A stretch of 61,712 nt of DNA from Candidatus Bathyarchaeota archaeon (GTDB lineage: Archaea > Thermoproteota > Bathyarchaeia > Bathyarchaeales > Bathycorpusculaceae), in the NCBI GenBank assembly GCA_026014665.1, contig JAOZHX010000007.1:1-61712 (forward strand). Reading direction: 5' to 3'. Made by a program: the position numbers and the translations under genes. Every line of letters begins with the position of its first letter. Positions within the stretch are counted from its first letter, which is position 1. Shown here in pieces: positions 52,411 through 60,774 of this stretch. The notes under the pieces were generated by a model. That model was not told where the DNA came from. It saw nothing but the letters and a program-made list of their open reading frames with translations, and made no database searches.

Positions 52411-53613
52411 CTATACAGTTTGGTTCCAGTAGTACACTTTTCGGTACCCTCTCCCTTCGATTGGAAACTGCGGATCATCGTAGGTTATATCTAAATCCAA
52501 TCCATACTGAGTTAAAAGTTTGTTAGAAATGTTCCAAATCTGCTCTGAGGTGTTATCCGGAAGCCAAAGGCCCCAGATGAGGTCTTGAGGGGTTCTCATA
52601 GCCCAACCGTAATTGTTAGGCAAAACAAGGGCTACTTCTGCTGGCTTGTTGATTCGGAGGTTTTTTATGTTGCTCCAGAATTTTTGCATAGCCTTGAAGT
52701 GGTCTTCGGTTAGGATTCCATAGGGGTTGCCATCTATTTGGGGGTAATCGAAGATTACTGCGTATTTTGCGCCTGATTTGTAAGCTGTCATTAATTCGCT
52801 GTACATTTGTGCGCCATCCACTAGGTAAGGTGGTTGGTCGTATGTCCAGGTTATAATGGTTCCCCAGTCTTTATTTTGCATCCTTGCAGCCCCTCTCACT
52901 AACGCGATGGTTTGGGTGATGCTGTGGTTGGAGCCGAACTCAGCGAATATGGTATCGTAGCCACCTTTGTAATCAAACCAGTAAAGGGCGTAGTCAGATG
53001 TGAATGCCGGGATTGAGCGTGTTTTAAGTTCTTGTAGTCCTAAGCCAGTTTCTACGGAGTTTAGGAAGTGATAGGCGGCGTCGTTGTAATCTCTGGTTGC
53101 TGAGCGGTTGATAGCGAGGTCCAGTTCGATGGTTGGGGTGTGGGTGTAGTATACTGATGTGTTGCGGATTCTTATTTGGTTGAAGTAGCCTGTCCAATTG
53201 GCATCTATAGTTTGCCCCCCAGGTTCATCGTTGAGGTAAATGCCTAGAAAATGGTTGCCCCAGGTTTGTTTGGCATAATCAAGCCAGGGGATTTGCCAGG
53301 GATAGGCGGGGTTAAAATACCCAAAGTAGGCAATCACTCCTAATTGGGAATTTACAGCGTAATCTACGATTTCGTTCAAAGCGGTTTCGTTGACGCTGAC
53401 AGGACCAGATTGGACTACCAAGATATTTGTGAAGTCTTTAACTCTGTCTATGAGCAATTTAGCTTCTGAGGTTGTATTGCCGCAGAAGGATACACCAAAA
53501 TAGAAGTTTTCTGGATGTTCGTTAAAATTGAGCTGAGGTAAGAGTAACACTGTTGAAGCAAAAATTAGCATTCCAATCGCCATTGCGATTATGATTAAAA
53601 AAAATCGCCTCAT
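52411..53613 (-). CDS. Membrane-anchored TIM-barrel surface protein
   Basis: A 400-aa protein with an N-terminal membrane anchor (FFLIIIAMAIGMLIFASTVLLL), then an extracellular domain with eight or more N-glycosylation sequons (NTTS, NETA, NWTG, NRSAT, NHSIT, NTSE). Barrel-like strands: GVIAYFGYFNPAYPWQIPWLDY, FLGIYLNDEPGG, IITWTYDQPPYLVDG. The pair of Asp/Glu in YLNDEPGG could be catalytic, as in many glycoside hydrolases. The real substrate is unknown. Confidence 0.6.
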   Translation of the reverse strand: MRRFFLIIIAMAIGMLIFASTVLLLPQLNFNEHPENFYFGVSFCGNTTSEAKLLIDRVKDFTNILVVQSGPVSVNETALNEIVDYAVNSQLGVIAYFGYFNPAYPWQIPWLDYAKQTWGNHFLGIYLNDEPGGQTIDANWTGYFNQIRIRNTSVYYTHTPTIELDLAINRSATRDYNDAAYHFLNSVETGLGLQELKTRSIPAFTSDYALYWFDYKGGYDTIFAEFGSNHSITQTIALVRGAARMQNKDWGTIITWTYDQPPYLVDGAQMYSELMTAYKSGAKYAVIFDYPQIDGNPYGILTEDHFKAMQKFWSNIKNLRINKPAEVALVLPNNYGWAMRTPQDLIWGLWLPDNTSEQIWNISNKLLTQYGLDLDITYDDPQFPIEGRGYRKVYYWNQTV

Positions 53614-53951
53614 CTATTTTGGGCTCCAACGGAGAGCTAGTCAGTAATTGTTTAGGTTTGGGAACTAAAAAGTTTTTTGAAAGCTTAATTATAGGTTACT
53701 TCAACGAATCTCAGTATCCAGCGAAGGTGAACTGTTGCCTGAAAATTCCCATTCATAAGCAGTTCAAATTTTTCCGCATGAAGTCGTGGCTTAGTCAGTT
53801 AAGTGCAGTTTATTTTTCAGGTTATCTCCAATTCGAACAAGGTCAAAGAGATGCAAGATACCTGGCTGCAGGTAGCCTATCTACTAGAGTTTAGATAGTT
53901 AGTGTTGTATTTATCAACTTGACCGCAAATATAGAAACTGAAGGTTAAGCA
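53614..53951. other. Intergenic region without a supported gene
   Basis: A 91-codon frame at 53619-53894 lacks a ribosome site, recognisable motifs or a hydrophobic pattern, and I judge it non-coding. The end of the region (53898-53950) is AT-rich and likely carries the promoter of the next gene. Confidence 0.4.
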
Positions 53952-54776
53952 ATGTCAGCGCAAATTAATTGGCAACAAATCTTCACTGAACTAAAGTGCG
54001 ACATCCAAGCCGCCATCCAACCCTGCCTTAAAACCCTGAAAAAACCTCAGCCGACCCTAGGTATAGGCGCTGGCGGCGACGCTATGAAGCCTGTGGATTT
54101 GGCGGCTGAATCAGCCATAGTTGAAACGCTACAACGTCACAGCGTTTCTTTCACCCTCGTAAGTGAAGAGTCAGGAGTGAAAAAATTCGGCGTTTCTCCT
54201 GAGGAGTGTTTTGTGACTACCGACCCCATAGATGGTACCACAAACCTAATTCATGGACTGCCTTTCTATGCTTCCTCCATCGCCGTTTCTACAAAGCCAG
54301 AAATTGCCTCGGTTTATGCAGCCATGGTCGTCGACCTCCACCATGATATATCATACATGGCGTTTGAGGGCAAGGGTGCATACCGAGACGGCAAAAGAAT
54401 AGAAACCTCCGAAACTGCCTCGTTGGATGAGGCAGTCGTTGGCTTAGACCTAAACACCTACAAAGTTCAAACGATTGCATCAAAGCTAACCGCCCTAATA
54501 GAAAAAACAAAGCACATCAGGCACTTCGGCGCCAATGCGCTTGAACTATGCTATGTCGCCGACGGCAAAACCGACGCCTTCATCGACCTACGCGGAAAAC
54601 TTCGAGCAACCGACGTCGCCGCGGGCTTTCTTGTTGTCAAAGAGGCAGGCGGCACAGTCACCACCCAAAAAAACCAGTTAGTAAACGCTATTTTAGATCC
54701 AAAGCAAACCGTAAGCTTTGTCGCCTCAGCCAACTCGGAGATTCATAAAAAAATCGTAAGCTTGGTTAAACCGTAA
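53952..54776 (+). CDS. Inositol monophosphatase/FBPase IV-like phosphatase
   Basis: A 274-aa enzyme. Metal sites: Glu72/73 in LVSEESG, Asp91 and Asp94 in DPIDGTTNLIHG, and Asp in ATDVAAGFLVV. The region ERNALELCYVADGKTDAFID-like (HFGANALELCYVADGKTDAF) is family-typical. Archaeal members often act on fructose-1,6-bisphosphate and inositol phosphate. The next gene's ATG overlaps the stop by one base (TAATG), indicating coupling to the phosphoesterase. Confidence 0.9.
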   Translation: MSAQINWQQIFTELKCDIQAAIQPCLKTLKKPQPTLGIGAGGDAMKPVDLAAESAIVETLQRHSVSFTLVSEESGVKKFGVSPEECFVTTDPIDGTTNLIHGLPFYASSIAVSTKPEIASVYAAMVVDLHHDISYMAFEGKGAYRDGKRIETSETASLDEAVVGLDLNTYKVQTIASKLTALIEKTKHIRHFGANALELCYVADGKTDAFIDLRGKLRATDVAAGFLVVKEAGGTVTTQKNQLVNAILDPKQTVSFVASANSEIHKKIVSLVKP

Positions 54777-55612
54777 TGCTGAACTTGCTCTTGCCCGACC
54801 CAGCAGCCATGGTGAAGACGGAAAAAACCAAGACGCTTCTTATCGCTGACCCTCATATCGGCTGGGAACTGGAATTGCAGAATAAAGGCATTCATGTGCC
54901 AAGCCAAACACCGAAGATTCTCAACAAACTCGTTACTTTACTTTCAAAGTACAAGCCTGATAGGCTGGTCATATTGGGCGACGTCAAGTATACGGTAGTT
55001 TCAAGCGAACTGGGTGAGTGGCAAGACATACCCGACTTTTTCCAAAAACTAAAAGCCCACATCGACGACATAGCCATCGTGCGAGGCAACCACGACGCCA
55101 ACCTCGAGCCCTTGCTGCCCGAAAACGTCAAGTTATTGCCTGCAACTGGAACAAACATCGGGGATGTGGGTATTTTCCATGGGCACAAATGGCCTTCCCC
55201 TGCACTTTTAGGCTGTAAGACCTTGGTCATGGGGCATCTGCATCCTGTGGTTGTTTTCCACGACCCAACTGGTTGCAAGATGACACAGCAAGTGTGGATG
55301 CACACCACCTTGGATGCTGAAGTGTTGGCGAAGATTCTTCTACAGAAACACGGGACAAAAATCGAGGGCTCGGTGAAGGAAACTCTCCAAAAACACTTTC
55401 ATGCCGCATTAAAGGCAACTGAACTCTACGTTATGCCCAGCTTCAACGATTTCCTAGGCGGCAGACCAGTAAATGAAATTCATCCACATGCGAGCAACCA
55501 AACTCTCATCGGACCATTGTTACGTTCGGATGCAGCGAATGTGGATGAATCCGAATTGTACCTGTTGGATGGCACCTACCTAGGAACCTTAAGTCAACTA
55601 AAGAACTTATAA
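54776..55612 (+). CDS. Calcineurin-like phosphoesterase, archaeal type
   Basis: A 278-aa metallophosphoesterase. Motifs in order: LLIADPHIGWE, VILGDVKY, VRGNHDAN, FHGHKWP and VMGHLHPVV. This DPHxG variant is typical of archaeal proteins related to a DNA-repair-type or ligase-associated phosphoesterase. The substrate is unknown. Start at ATG 54776 overlaps the preceding stop. It ends 81 nt before the tRNA gene. Confidence 0.88.
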   Translation: MLNLLLPDPAAMVKTEKTKTLLIADPHIGWELELQNKGIHVPSQTPKILNKLVTLLSKYKPDRLVILGDVKYTVVSSELGEWQDIPDFFQKLKAHIDDIAIVRGNHDANLEPLLPENVKLLPATGTNIGDVGIFHGHKWPSPALLGCKTLVMGHLHPVVVFHDPTGCKMTQQVWMHTTLDAEVLAKILLQKHGTKIEGSVKETLQKHFHAALKATELYVMPSFNDFLGGRPVNEIHPHASNQTLIGPLLRSDAANVDESELYLLDGTYLGTLSQLKNL

Positions 55613-55692
55613 AAGTAAATTTCCGCTTTCTAAATTTTAAAAAACTTGGTCGATAGGTATTTGTTTAGCTAAGTTGTTGTTAGCTGTGCCGT

Positions 55693-55824
55693 GGGCGAGT
55701 AGCTCAGTACGGATTGGACAGTCCACTGTAAAAGGGGGTTCCCGCTTACTTTTGAACTGTTCCCGCAAAGAGCACCAGCCTCCTAAGTTGGGGGTCGAGG
55801 GTTCAAATCCCTCCCCGCCCGCCA
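55693..55824 (+). tRNA. tRNA-Arg(CCU) with an intron in the D-loop
   Basis: Order along the gene: acceptor GGGCGAG (55693-55699), GCTC (55702-55705), a D-loop of 64 nt (55706-55769), GAGC (55770-55773), anticodon arm CCAGC-CTCCTAA-GTTGG with anticodon CCT (55782-55784), T-arm GAGGG-TTCAAAT-CCCTC, acceptor CCCGCCC, G73, encoded CCA. Acceptor has one A-C mismatch at 6-67. The D-loop should be about 11 nt. The extra about 53 nt (roughly 55715-55767) can fold: CGG/CCG (55710-55712 with 55763-55765), a 3-nt AUU bulge, then GGACAG/CUGUUC (55716-55721 with 55757-55762), with a CAA(A) bulge on the other side. This resembles a relaxed bulge-helix-bulge splice site. Exact intron ends are inferred. Confidence 0.88.
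55715..55767 (+). other. Inferred tRNA intron (D-loop)
   Basis: Boundaries are my estimate from the two opposite 3-4 nt bulges flanking the CGG/CCG helix. Removal leaves AGTACGGATAA as an 11-nt D-loop with G18-G19 in place. The intron itself forms a six-base-pair stem and an AAAAG/CTTTT inner pair. The splicing enzymes (tRNA endonuclease) are not in the window; RtcB is, at 28605. Confidence 0.55.
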
Positions 55825-56053
55825 AATGCTCAATTCTGTAATTTCAGCGATTTATAAGGTTAATTATTGATTTCTGCCTCTAATCGAGTTAATATTCGTT
55901 TAAGCAAAGAAGATAACAACGCTCGCTGTGAAAATAGAGCCAATATTTGTTCCCTGAAAGCTGTCAAACCGCGCAAAAAACCACCAAAATGGGGAGTGGG
56001 AGTGAGGGAACAGTTAAATTCCTCTCTACGCAGTTCTGCTAAGGGACTAACAA

Positions 56054-57340
56054 TTGACGCCTGAAAAGATAACTCATTTTTATGGCTGCCAGCTAACAAC
56101 TTCTAAATCTGTAAAACAGCACAAACTAAGAAAGCTAATTGCATGGCTGTCCGATAAACAAGCAAGTGAAAAAGAATATGTTTCGGTCTACATACCTGGT
56201 GGAAAAACATTAGACGATGCAGTTGCTGCTCTTAAAAAAGAATTGGAGTTGGTTGCTGATAAATCAGAAATTGCTCATGGTGCTCTTCAGGAAGCTTTCA
56301 AAAATCTAATTCAACGCTTAAAACTACATGAGACCGTTCCAGAAAACGGTTTGGTGATGTTTGCCGGTTATCTCCCAGAGAATAATCCTGAATACAAAAG
56401 CTTAGAAATAAAAGAAATTATTCCCCCAGAGCCAATAAACAATTATATTTGCATCATTGATAACCATTTCCAGTTGGAACCGCTAAGAGATTTGCTTAGA
56501 GACCAAAGAATAGTGGGGATCTTGGCAGTAGATTCCAAAAACGCTAGTCTGGGGTTAGTCAGAGGCGGCAGCCTTAGAGTTTTAGACTGCATCACATCGG
56601 GAATTCCAGGCAAAACAGGAAAAGGCGGCCAAAGCCAGAGGCGATATGAAAGAGAGCGTGACATGGAATTAACTTCTTTTTTCCACAGGGTTGCCGAGCA
56701 TGCGGCAAAAGAGTTCCTATTAAACAACCGAGTAACTGCCTTAGTTATCGGTGGGCCAGGTCAGACTAAAACCGATTTCTTGAAAGGTGACTACCTCAAT
56801 TACGAGCTACAAAACGCTGTTTTGAGCATAGTTGATACTCAATCAGCAGGCGAAGAAGCCCTCAGAGAAATGCAAAGCAAATCCTCAAGTATACTAACCA
56901 ACATGTGTGGTCCTGAAGAAAAGAAAATCATGGAGAAGCTTTTGCTGGAGCTCAATAAGCAAAGCGGATTAGCGGTTTGTGGATTGGATCCTGTATTAGA
57001 CGGGCTCAAAGTCGGTGCAGTGGAAGTTGCGCTCGTGACTGATACCTCTGATTTAGCAGAATACTATACACTGTGTAAGAAATGCGGAAACACGAAAATT
57101 CAGATCTTAAATAGAAGGGACACTCAAGCAATCCGCGTTATGGTGTCAACGCCTTGTGGTAAATGCCACGCAACCGAATATGAAGTGGTTGAAAAAGATA
57201 TGGTGGATGTTCTAGAGGATGCAGCTTCGCAGACTAACGCGAGGGTTGAGGTAATATTTACAGACTCTGAAGAGAAAGCAAAGCTTCAAGATTTAGGAGG
57301 CTTCGCCGCTATTCTAAGATACAAAACTTCCACCTCGTAA
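56054..57340 (+). CDS. aRF1-family release factor paralogue lacking NIKS
   Basis: A 428-aa protein with the full three-domain aRF1 plan. Domain 1 (1 to about 125) has VSVYIPGGK and ends LIQRLKL; at the NIKS position it has ADKS (68-71), with N and I lost and one residue fewer. The YxCxxxF motif is altered (Tyr131, Cys133, Phe139). Domain 2 has the catalytic GGQ (191-193). Domain 3 has a zinc mini-domain (Cys341, 344, 368, 371) and ends LGGFAAILRYKT. So it could release peptides but should not read stop codons in the usual way. It starts at TTG 56054; a stop codon lies 6 nt upstream, so no earlier start is possible. It lies 230 nt after the tRNA gene. Confidence 0.85.
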   Translation: MTPEKITHFYGCQLTTSKSVKQHKLRKLIAWLSDKQASEKEYVSVYIPGGKTLDDAVAALKKELELVADKSEIAHGALQEAFKNLIQRLKLHETVPENGLVMFAGYLPENNPEYKSLEIKEIIPPEPINNYICIIDNHFQLEPLRDLLRDQRIVGILAVDSKNASLGLVRGGSLRVLDCITSGIPGKTGKGGQSQRRYERERDMELTSFFHRVAEHAAKEFLLNNRVTALVIGGPGQTKTDFLKGDYLNYELQNAVLSIVDTQSAGEEALREMQSKSSSILTNMCGPEEKKIMEKLLLELNKQSGLAVCGLDPVLDGLKVGAVEVALVTDTSDLAEYYTLCKKCGNTKIQILNRRDTQAIRVMVSTPCGKCHATEYEVVEKDMVDVLEDAASQTNARVEVIFTDSEEKAKLQDLGGFAAILRYKTSTS

Positions 57341-57455
57341 ATGCCTATCTATCTGGCCATAATTGAGCAAATTGTTAAGCATTGTTGTAAACGCTAGCCT
57401 ATAACAATGGTATATATCGCTTGCTTTAGAGTTACAAACTTTAAGGTGGTTAGGA

Positions 57456-57578
57456 ATGAAGCCTAAATGTATGTATGCAGTAGGTAAGGCTAAATCAAAT
57501 TTGATCCTCAGAAATATGCCTCTTGAAGTAAGGCGTAGAGAAGCAGAAAAACCATTATTCCTCATTCGATATGAGTGA
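57456..57578 (+). CDS. Candidate 40-aa protein upstream of P-ATPase 2
   Basis: A frame from ATG 57456 with AGGTGG upstream (spacing about 7), encoding a 40-aa basic peptide (MKPKCMYAVGKAKSNLIL, then RNMPLEVRRREAEKPLFL). Its stop overlaps the GTG at 57575 of the ATPase gene (GTGA). The strong ribosome site is the best support. It could be a leader peptide or a small regulator. No family is known to me. Confidence 0.4.
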   Translation: MKPKCMYAVGKAKSNLILRNMPLEVRRREAEKPLFLIRYE

Positions 57579-60112
57579 TAACTAGTCGATTAATTCAAAT
57601 TGTTTTGAAGGCAATAAATCTGGGAAACGAGCAAACAAAAAAACAAAGCAATCTTGTTGTTACCACCGATGTAGAAACTGGCCTGTCAGAACAGGAAGCT
57701 GCATTAAGATTAAAACAGCACGGTCCAAACGAAATCCCAGAGAAAAAAGTCAGCGCTATTCGAAAACTCGTCGGGTACTTTTGGGGCCCCATTCCTTGGA
57801 TGATAGAAATTGCTGCGGTACTTTCAATTATTATCCAGCACTATGAAGATTTCGCTATAATCCTTACCTTACTTATAGTAAATGCAGTTGTGGGATTTTG
57901 GCAGGAAAAGAAAGCTGACAATGCGATTGAATTTCTCAAAAAAAGGTTGGCTCCTAAAGCTCGCGTTCTTAGAGATAGTAAATGGAGTGAGGTTCCGTCA
58001 AAAGAGCTTGTCCTCGGCGACATTGTCCGCGTTCGTCTAGGTGATATTGTTCCTGCAGATATCAAGTTAATGAGAGGAGATTATCTTCTTGTAGATGAGT
58101 CAGCTCTCACGGGGGAGTCGCTGCCAGTTGAAAAACACATTTCTGACATAGCATATTCGGGAGCTATAGTTAGACAAGGTGAAATGGATGCCTTAGTGGT
58201 TGCAACAGGAGTAAGTAGCTATTATGGAAAAACAACCAAGTTAGTGGCAGAAACACGAAGCGGAAGTCATTTTCAAAAGGCAGTTATTAGAATCGGAAAT
58301 TACCTGATTATTCTTGCGGCAATAATGGTGACAGCAGTTTTTATAGCTGCCCTCTTTCGGCATGCCGATCCCTTACAGATTCTGCAGTTCGCTTTGGTTT
58401 TGGTTGTTGCTTCAATACCTGTAGCTTTACCTGCCGTCCTAACGGTTACAATGGCTATTGGCGCGATTGCTCTTACAAAAAGAGAAGCCATCGTCAGCAA
58501 GTTGGTTTCAATAGAAGAAATGGCGGGAGTTGATGTATTATTTTCTGACAAGACTGGAACGATAACCAAAAACGAATTAACGGTCGCCGAAGCGCAGGTA
58601 TTTGGGAACTTTGCAATTGATGATGTCTTGTTATATGGAGCGCTAGCTTCAAGGGAAGAAGATCATGACCCCCTTGATGATGCCGTTATCGCTAAGGTGA
58701 AAATAATTCATGAAGTGGCCGATGTACTTCCAAGGTACAATATTACAGAGTTTAAACCGTTTGATCCAGTATCAAAAAGAACAGAAGCCACAGTTGACAG
58801 CCGAGGTGGCGCACGTTTCAAAGTGTCAAAAGGTGCTCCACAGGTGGTTCTCGCGCTTGCTTCTAACAATCAAGAGATCGCCGATAAAGTTAACGAAGTC
58901 ATAAACAAGTTTGCAAGCAAAGGACATAGAGCGCTTGGAGTCATCAAACAAGACAAAGAAGGCAAATGGCAATTTGTAGGGTTGCTTGCAATTTATGACC
59001 CCCCTCGCGAGGACTCGGCAGAAACAATCAAAACAGCTCAAAAAATGGGTCTAAACGTTAAGATGGTCACCGGAGACCATATTGCAATTGCAAAAGAGAT
59101 CGCTCAAGAAGTGAATTTGGGCACCAACATTGTTCCTGCCTCTTCCTTTGTAGATAAGCAAGACAGCGAAGCAAAAGGCATTGTTGAAGCCGCCGATGGG
59201 TTTGCTCAAGTTTTCCCTGAACATAAGTATCGTATTGTCGAGTTAATGCAGGAAAAGGGCCATATCGTCGGCATGACTGGCGACGGCGTTAATGATGCTC
59301 CCGCTCTGAAAAAGGCTGATGCAGGAGTAGCTGTTGCCGGAGCTACAGACGCTGCGAAATCTGCGGCCGATGTTGTACTAACAAAGCCTGGGCTTTCAGT
59401 TATCATCGATGCCATTAAAGAAAGTCGAAAAATCTTTGAACGGATGACCAACTATGCAGTTTATAGAATCGCTGAAACTACACGTGTTTTAATCTTCTTG
59501 TCGCTTGCAATCCTTGCTTTCAACTTCTATCCATTAACCGCGGTAATGATTGTAATTCTAGCATTACTCAACGATATCCCAATAATGGCAATTGCGTATG
59601 ATAACGTCAAAGTGCAGGAAAAACCAGTTCACTGGAACATGCGAGGAGTATTAATTGTCGCTTCTTTGTTGGGAGCTACCGGCGTTGTTTCAAGCTTTGG
59701 ACTATTTCTAATTGGCTTAGAGATCTTTCATTTGAGCGCTGGCACCCTGCAAACGTTAATTTTTCTTAAAATGGCGGTTGCTGGCCACCTGACAATCTAT
59801 CTGGCACGTACAGGCGTCAACCACTTTTGGAAACGACCGCTTCCAGCAAGCATCCTGTTTGTAGCTACAGAAATAACGCAGGTTGTTGGCACGCTATTTG
59901 CGGTATATGGTGTTTTCATGGCGCCAATCGGATGGGGTTTTGCCGCTTTCATATGGGGCTATGCATTCCTTAGTTTTCTCATAACGGATCAATTGAAAAT
60001 TCATTTCTTCCGTTTAATGGGGCACGAAGAGGCTGTTGAAAATCATCGCCATCACCACGACACTCCAACCCCTCATGGTTCTATTCAAAATATAAGTTTT
60101 CAAAGGGGGTGA
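57575..60112 (+). CDS. Plasma-membrane proton P-type ATPase (type III) 2
   Basis: A protein of up to 845 aa. TGES at about 179-182, phosphorylated Asp325 in DKTGTI, KGAPQ, GDGVNDAP, and the helix-6 acidic residue in ALLNDIPIMAIAYD, which matches the proton-binding position of type III pumps. It has a His-rich tail (NHRHHHDTPTPHG). It differs from the copy at 36096 in length and tail. The start is uncertain: GTG 57575 overlaps a small frame, and in-frame TTG codons lie downstream. The tail may bind metal. Confidence 0.9.
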   Translation: MITSRLIQIVLKAINLGNEQTKKQSNLVVTTDVETGLSEQEAALRLKQHGPNEIPEKKVSAIRKLVGYFWGPIPWMIEIAAVLSIIIQHYEDFAIILTLLIVNAVVGFWQEKKADNAIEFLKKRLAPKARVLRDSKWSEVPSKELVLGDIVRVRLGDIVPADIKLMRGDYLLVDESALTGESLPVEKHISDIAYSGAIVRQGEMDALVVATGVSSYYGKTTKLVAETRSGSHFQKAVIRIGNYLIILAAIMVTAVFIAALFRHADPLQILQFALVLVVASIPVALPAVLTVTMAIGAIALTKREAIVSKLVSIEEMAGVDVLFSDKTGTITKNELTVAEAQVFGNFAIDDVLLYGALASREEDHDPLDDAVIAKVKIIHEVADVLPRYNITEFKPFDPVSKRTEATVDSRGGARFKVSKGAPQVVLALASNNQEIADKVNEVINKFASKGHRALGVIKQDKEGKWQFVGLLAIYDPPREDSAETIKTAQKMGLNVKMVTGDHIAIAKEIAQEVNLGTNIVPASSFVDKQDSEAKGIVEAADGFAQVFPEHKYRIVELMQEKGHIVGMTGDGVNDAPALKKADAGVAVAGATDAAKSAADVVLTKPGLSVIIDAIKESRKIFERMTNYAVYRIAETTRVLIFLSLAILAFNFYPLTAVMIVILALLNDIPIMAIAYDNVKVQEKPVHWNMRGVLIVASLLGATGVVSSFGLFLIGLEIFHLSAGTLQTLIFLKMAVAGHLTIYLARTGVNHFWKRPLPASILFVATEITQVVGTLFAVYGVFMAPIGWGFAAFIWGYAFLSFLITDQLKIHFFRLMGHEEAVENHRHHHDTPTPHGSIQNISFQRG

Positions 60113-60116
60113 CCTA

Positions 60117-60260
60117 TTGCTCTTTAAGCACAAAACAGAGAAACTGAGGCATCTCTATGTTGATTTAGCGACTTGCAAAATGAAAAAGACGACGCAGCCC
60201 ATACCAAAATCCATAAAAACCGCCACATCCCAGACTACTAAACCCACTCACCTTGGATAA
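60117..60260 (+). CDS. Candidate 47-aa basic protein after P-ATPase 2
   Basis: A frame from TTG 60117 with AGGGGGTGA at 60104-60112, a strong ribosome site, giving a basic, threonine-rich 47-aa peptide (LLFKHKTEKLRHLYVDLATC, then KTATSQTTKPTHLG). It starts 4 nt after the ATPase stop codon, so co-translation is plausible. No motif is known to me. Confidence 0.35.
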   Translation: MLFKHKTEKLRHLYVDLATCKMKKTTQPIPKSIKTATSQTTKPTHLG

Positions 60261-60550
60261 AATTTTAGATCTACCGACTATCTGCGCGCATAAACTTAGC
60301 GATAGATAATCTCCTAAGTTAGGGATTGAGTCTCACTGAGCCAAGCCAGTTTTCACCAGCACGATCTGAAAGAAACAAAAAGTTGCAGAGTTGTTCCATT
60401 TGTAACGACATTCTTATATGATAGATAGATGCTATGATAAATTCTCCATAAGTAAGATAGCTAAGTTAAAACTCGAAAATTCGAGTTAAAGAAAGCATAG
60501 AAGCGCTATAAGCTAGCCAAAACCATGCCAACAAACCCATAAAAACCTTA
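60261..60550. other. AT-rich region before rRNA promoter
   Basis: No gene is supported in these 290 nt. An 8-bp inverted repeat AACTCGAA-AA-TTCGAGTT lies at 60470-60487, about 75 nt upstream of the rRNA promoter. It could be a terminator or a regulatory site. Confidence 0.4.
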
Positions 60551-60570
60551 ACGTAATGCTTATATTAACC
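60551..60570 (+). promoter_or_regulatory. Probable 23S rRNA promoter
   Basis: GCTTATATTAA at about 60558-60568 is a good archaeal TATA box, with an A-rich factor B recognition-like stretch (CGTAAT) just upstream. Expected start near 60590. It would give the 23S gene a promoter of its own, consistent with the absence of a 16S gene in front. Confidence 0.6.
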
Positions 60571-60774
60571 GACCACGCTTCTAATGCAATCTCAGTAACA
60601 TGGGTTACACAAGAAAAGCAAGATGCAGCTCCCCACCATAACACGATGAGGAGTGAAGCGGTGAATGGGCGCTACTGGCGCTTAAAATGACACCATGCAC
60701 AGGTCAAACAACAACGACGCCACACATAAAATACAAAATAGACGTTTCACCAAACGCCAAACAGACACTACCAT

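Noticed and set aside
53619..53894. 91-codon frame before the inositol monophosphatase gene
   Set aside because: No ribosome site, no motif, composition like intergenic sequence.
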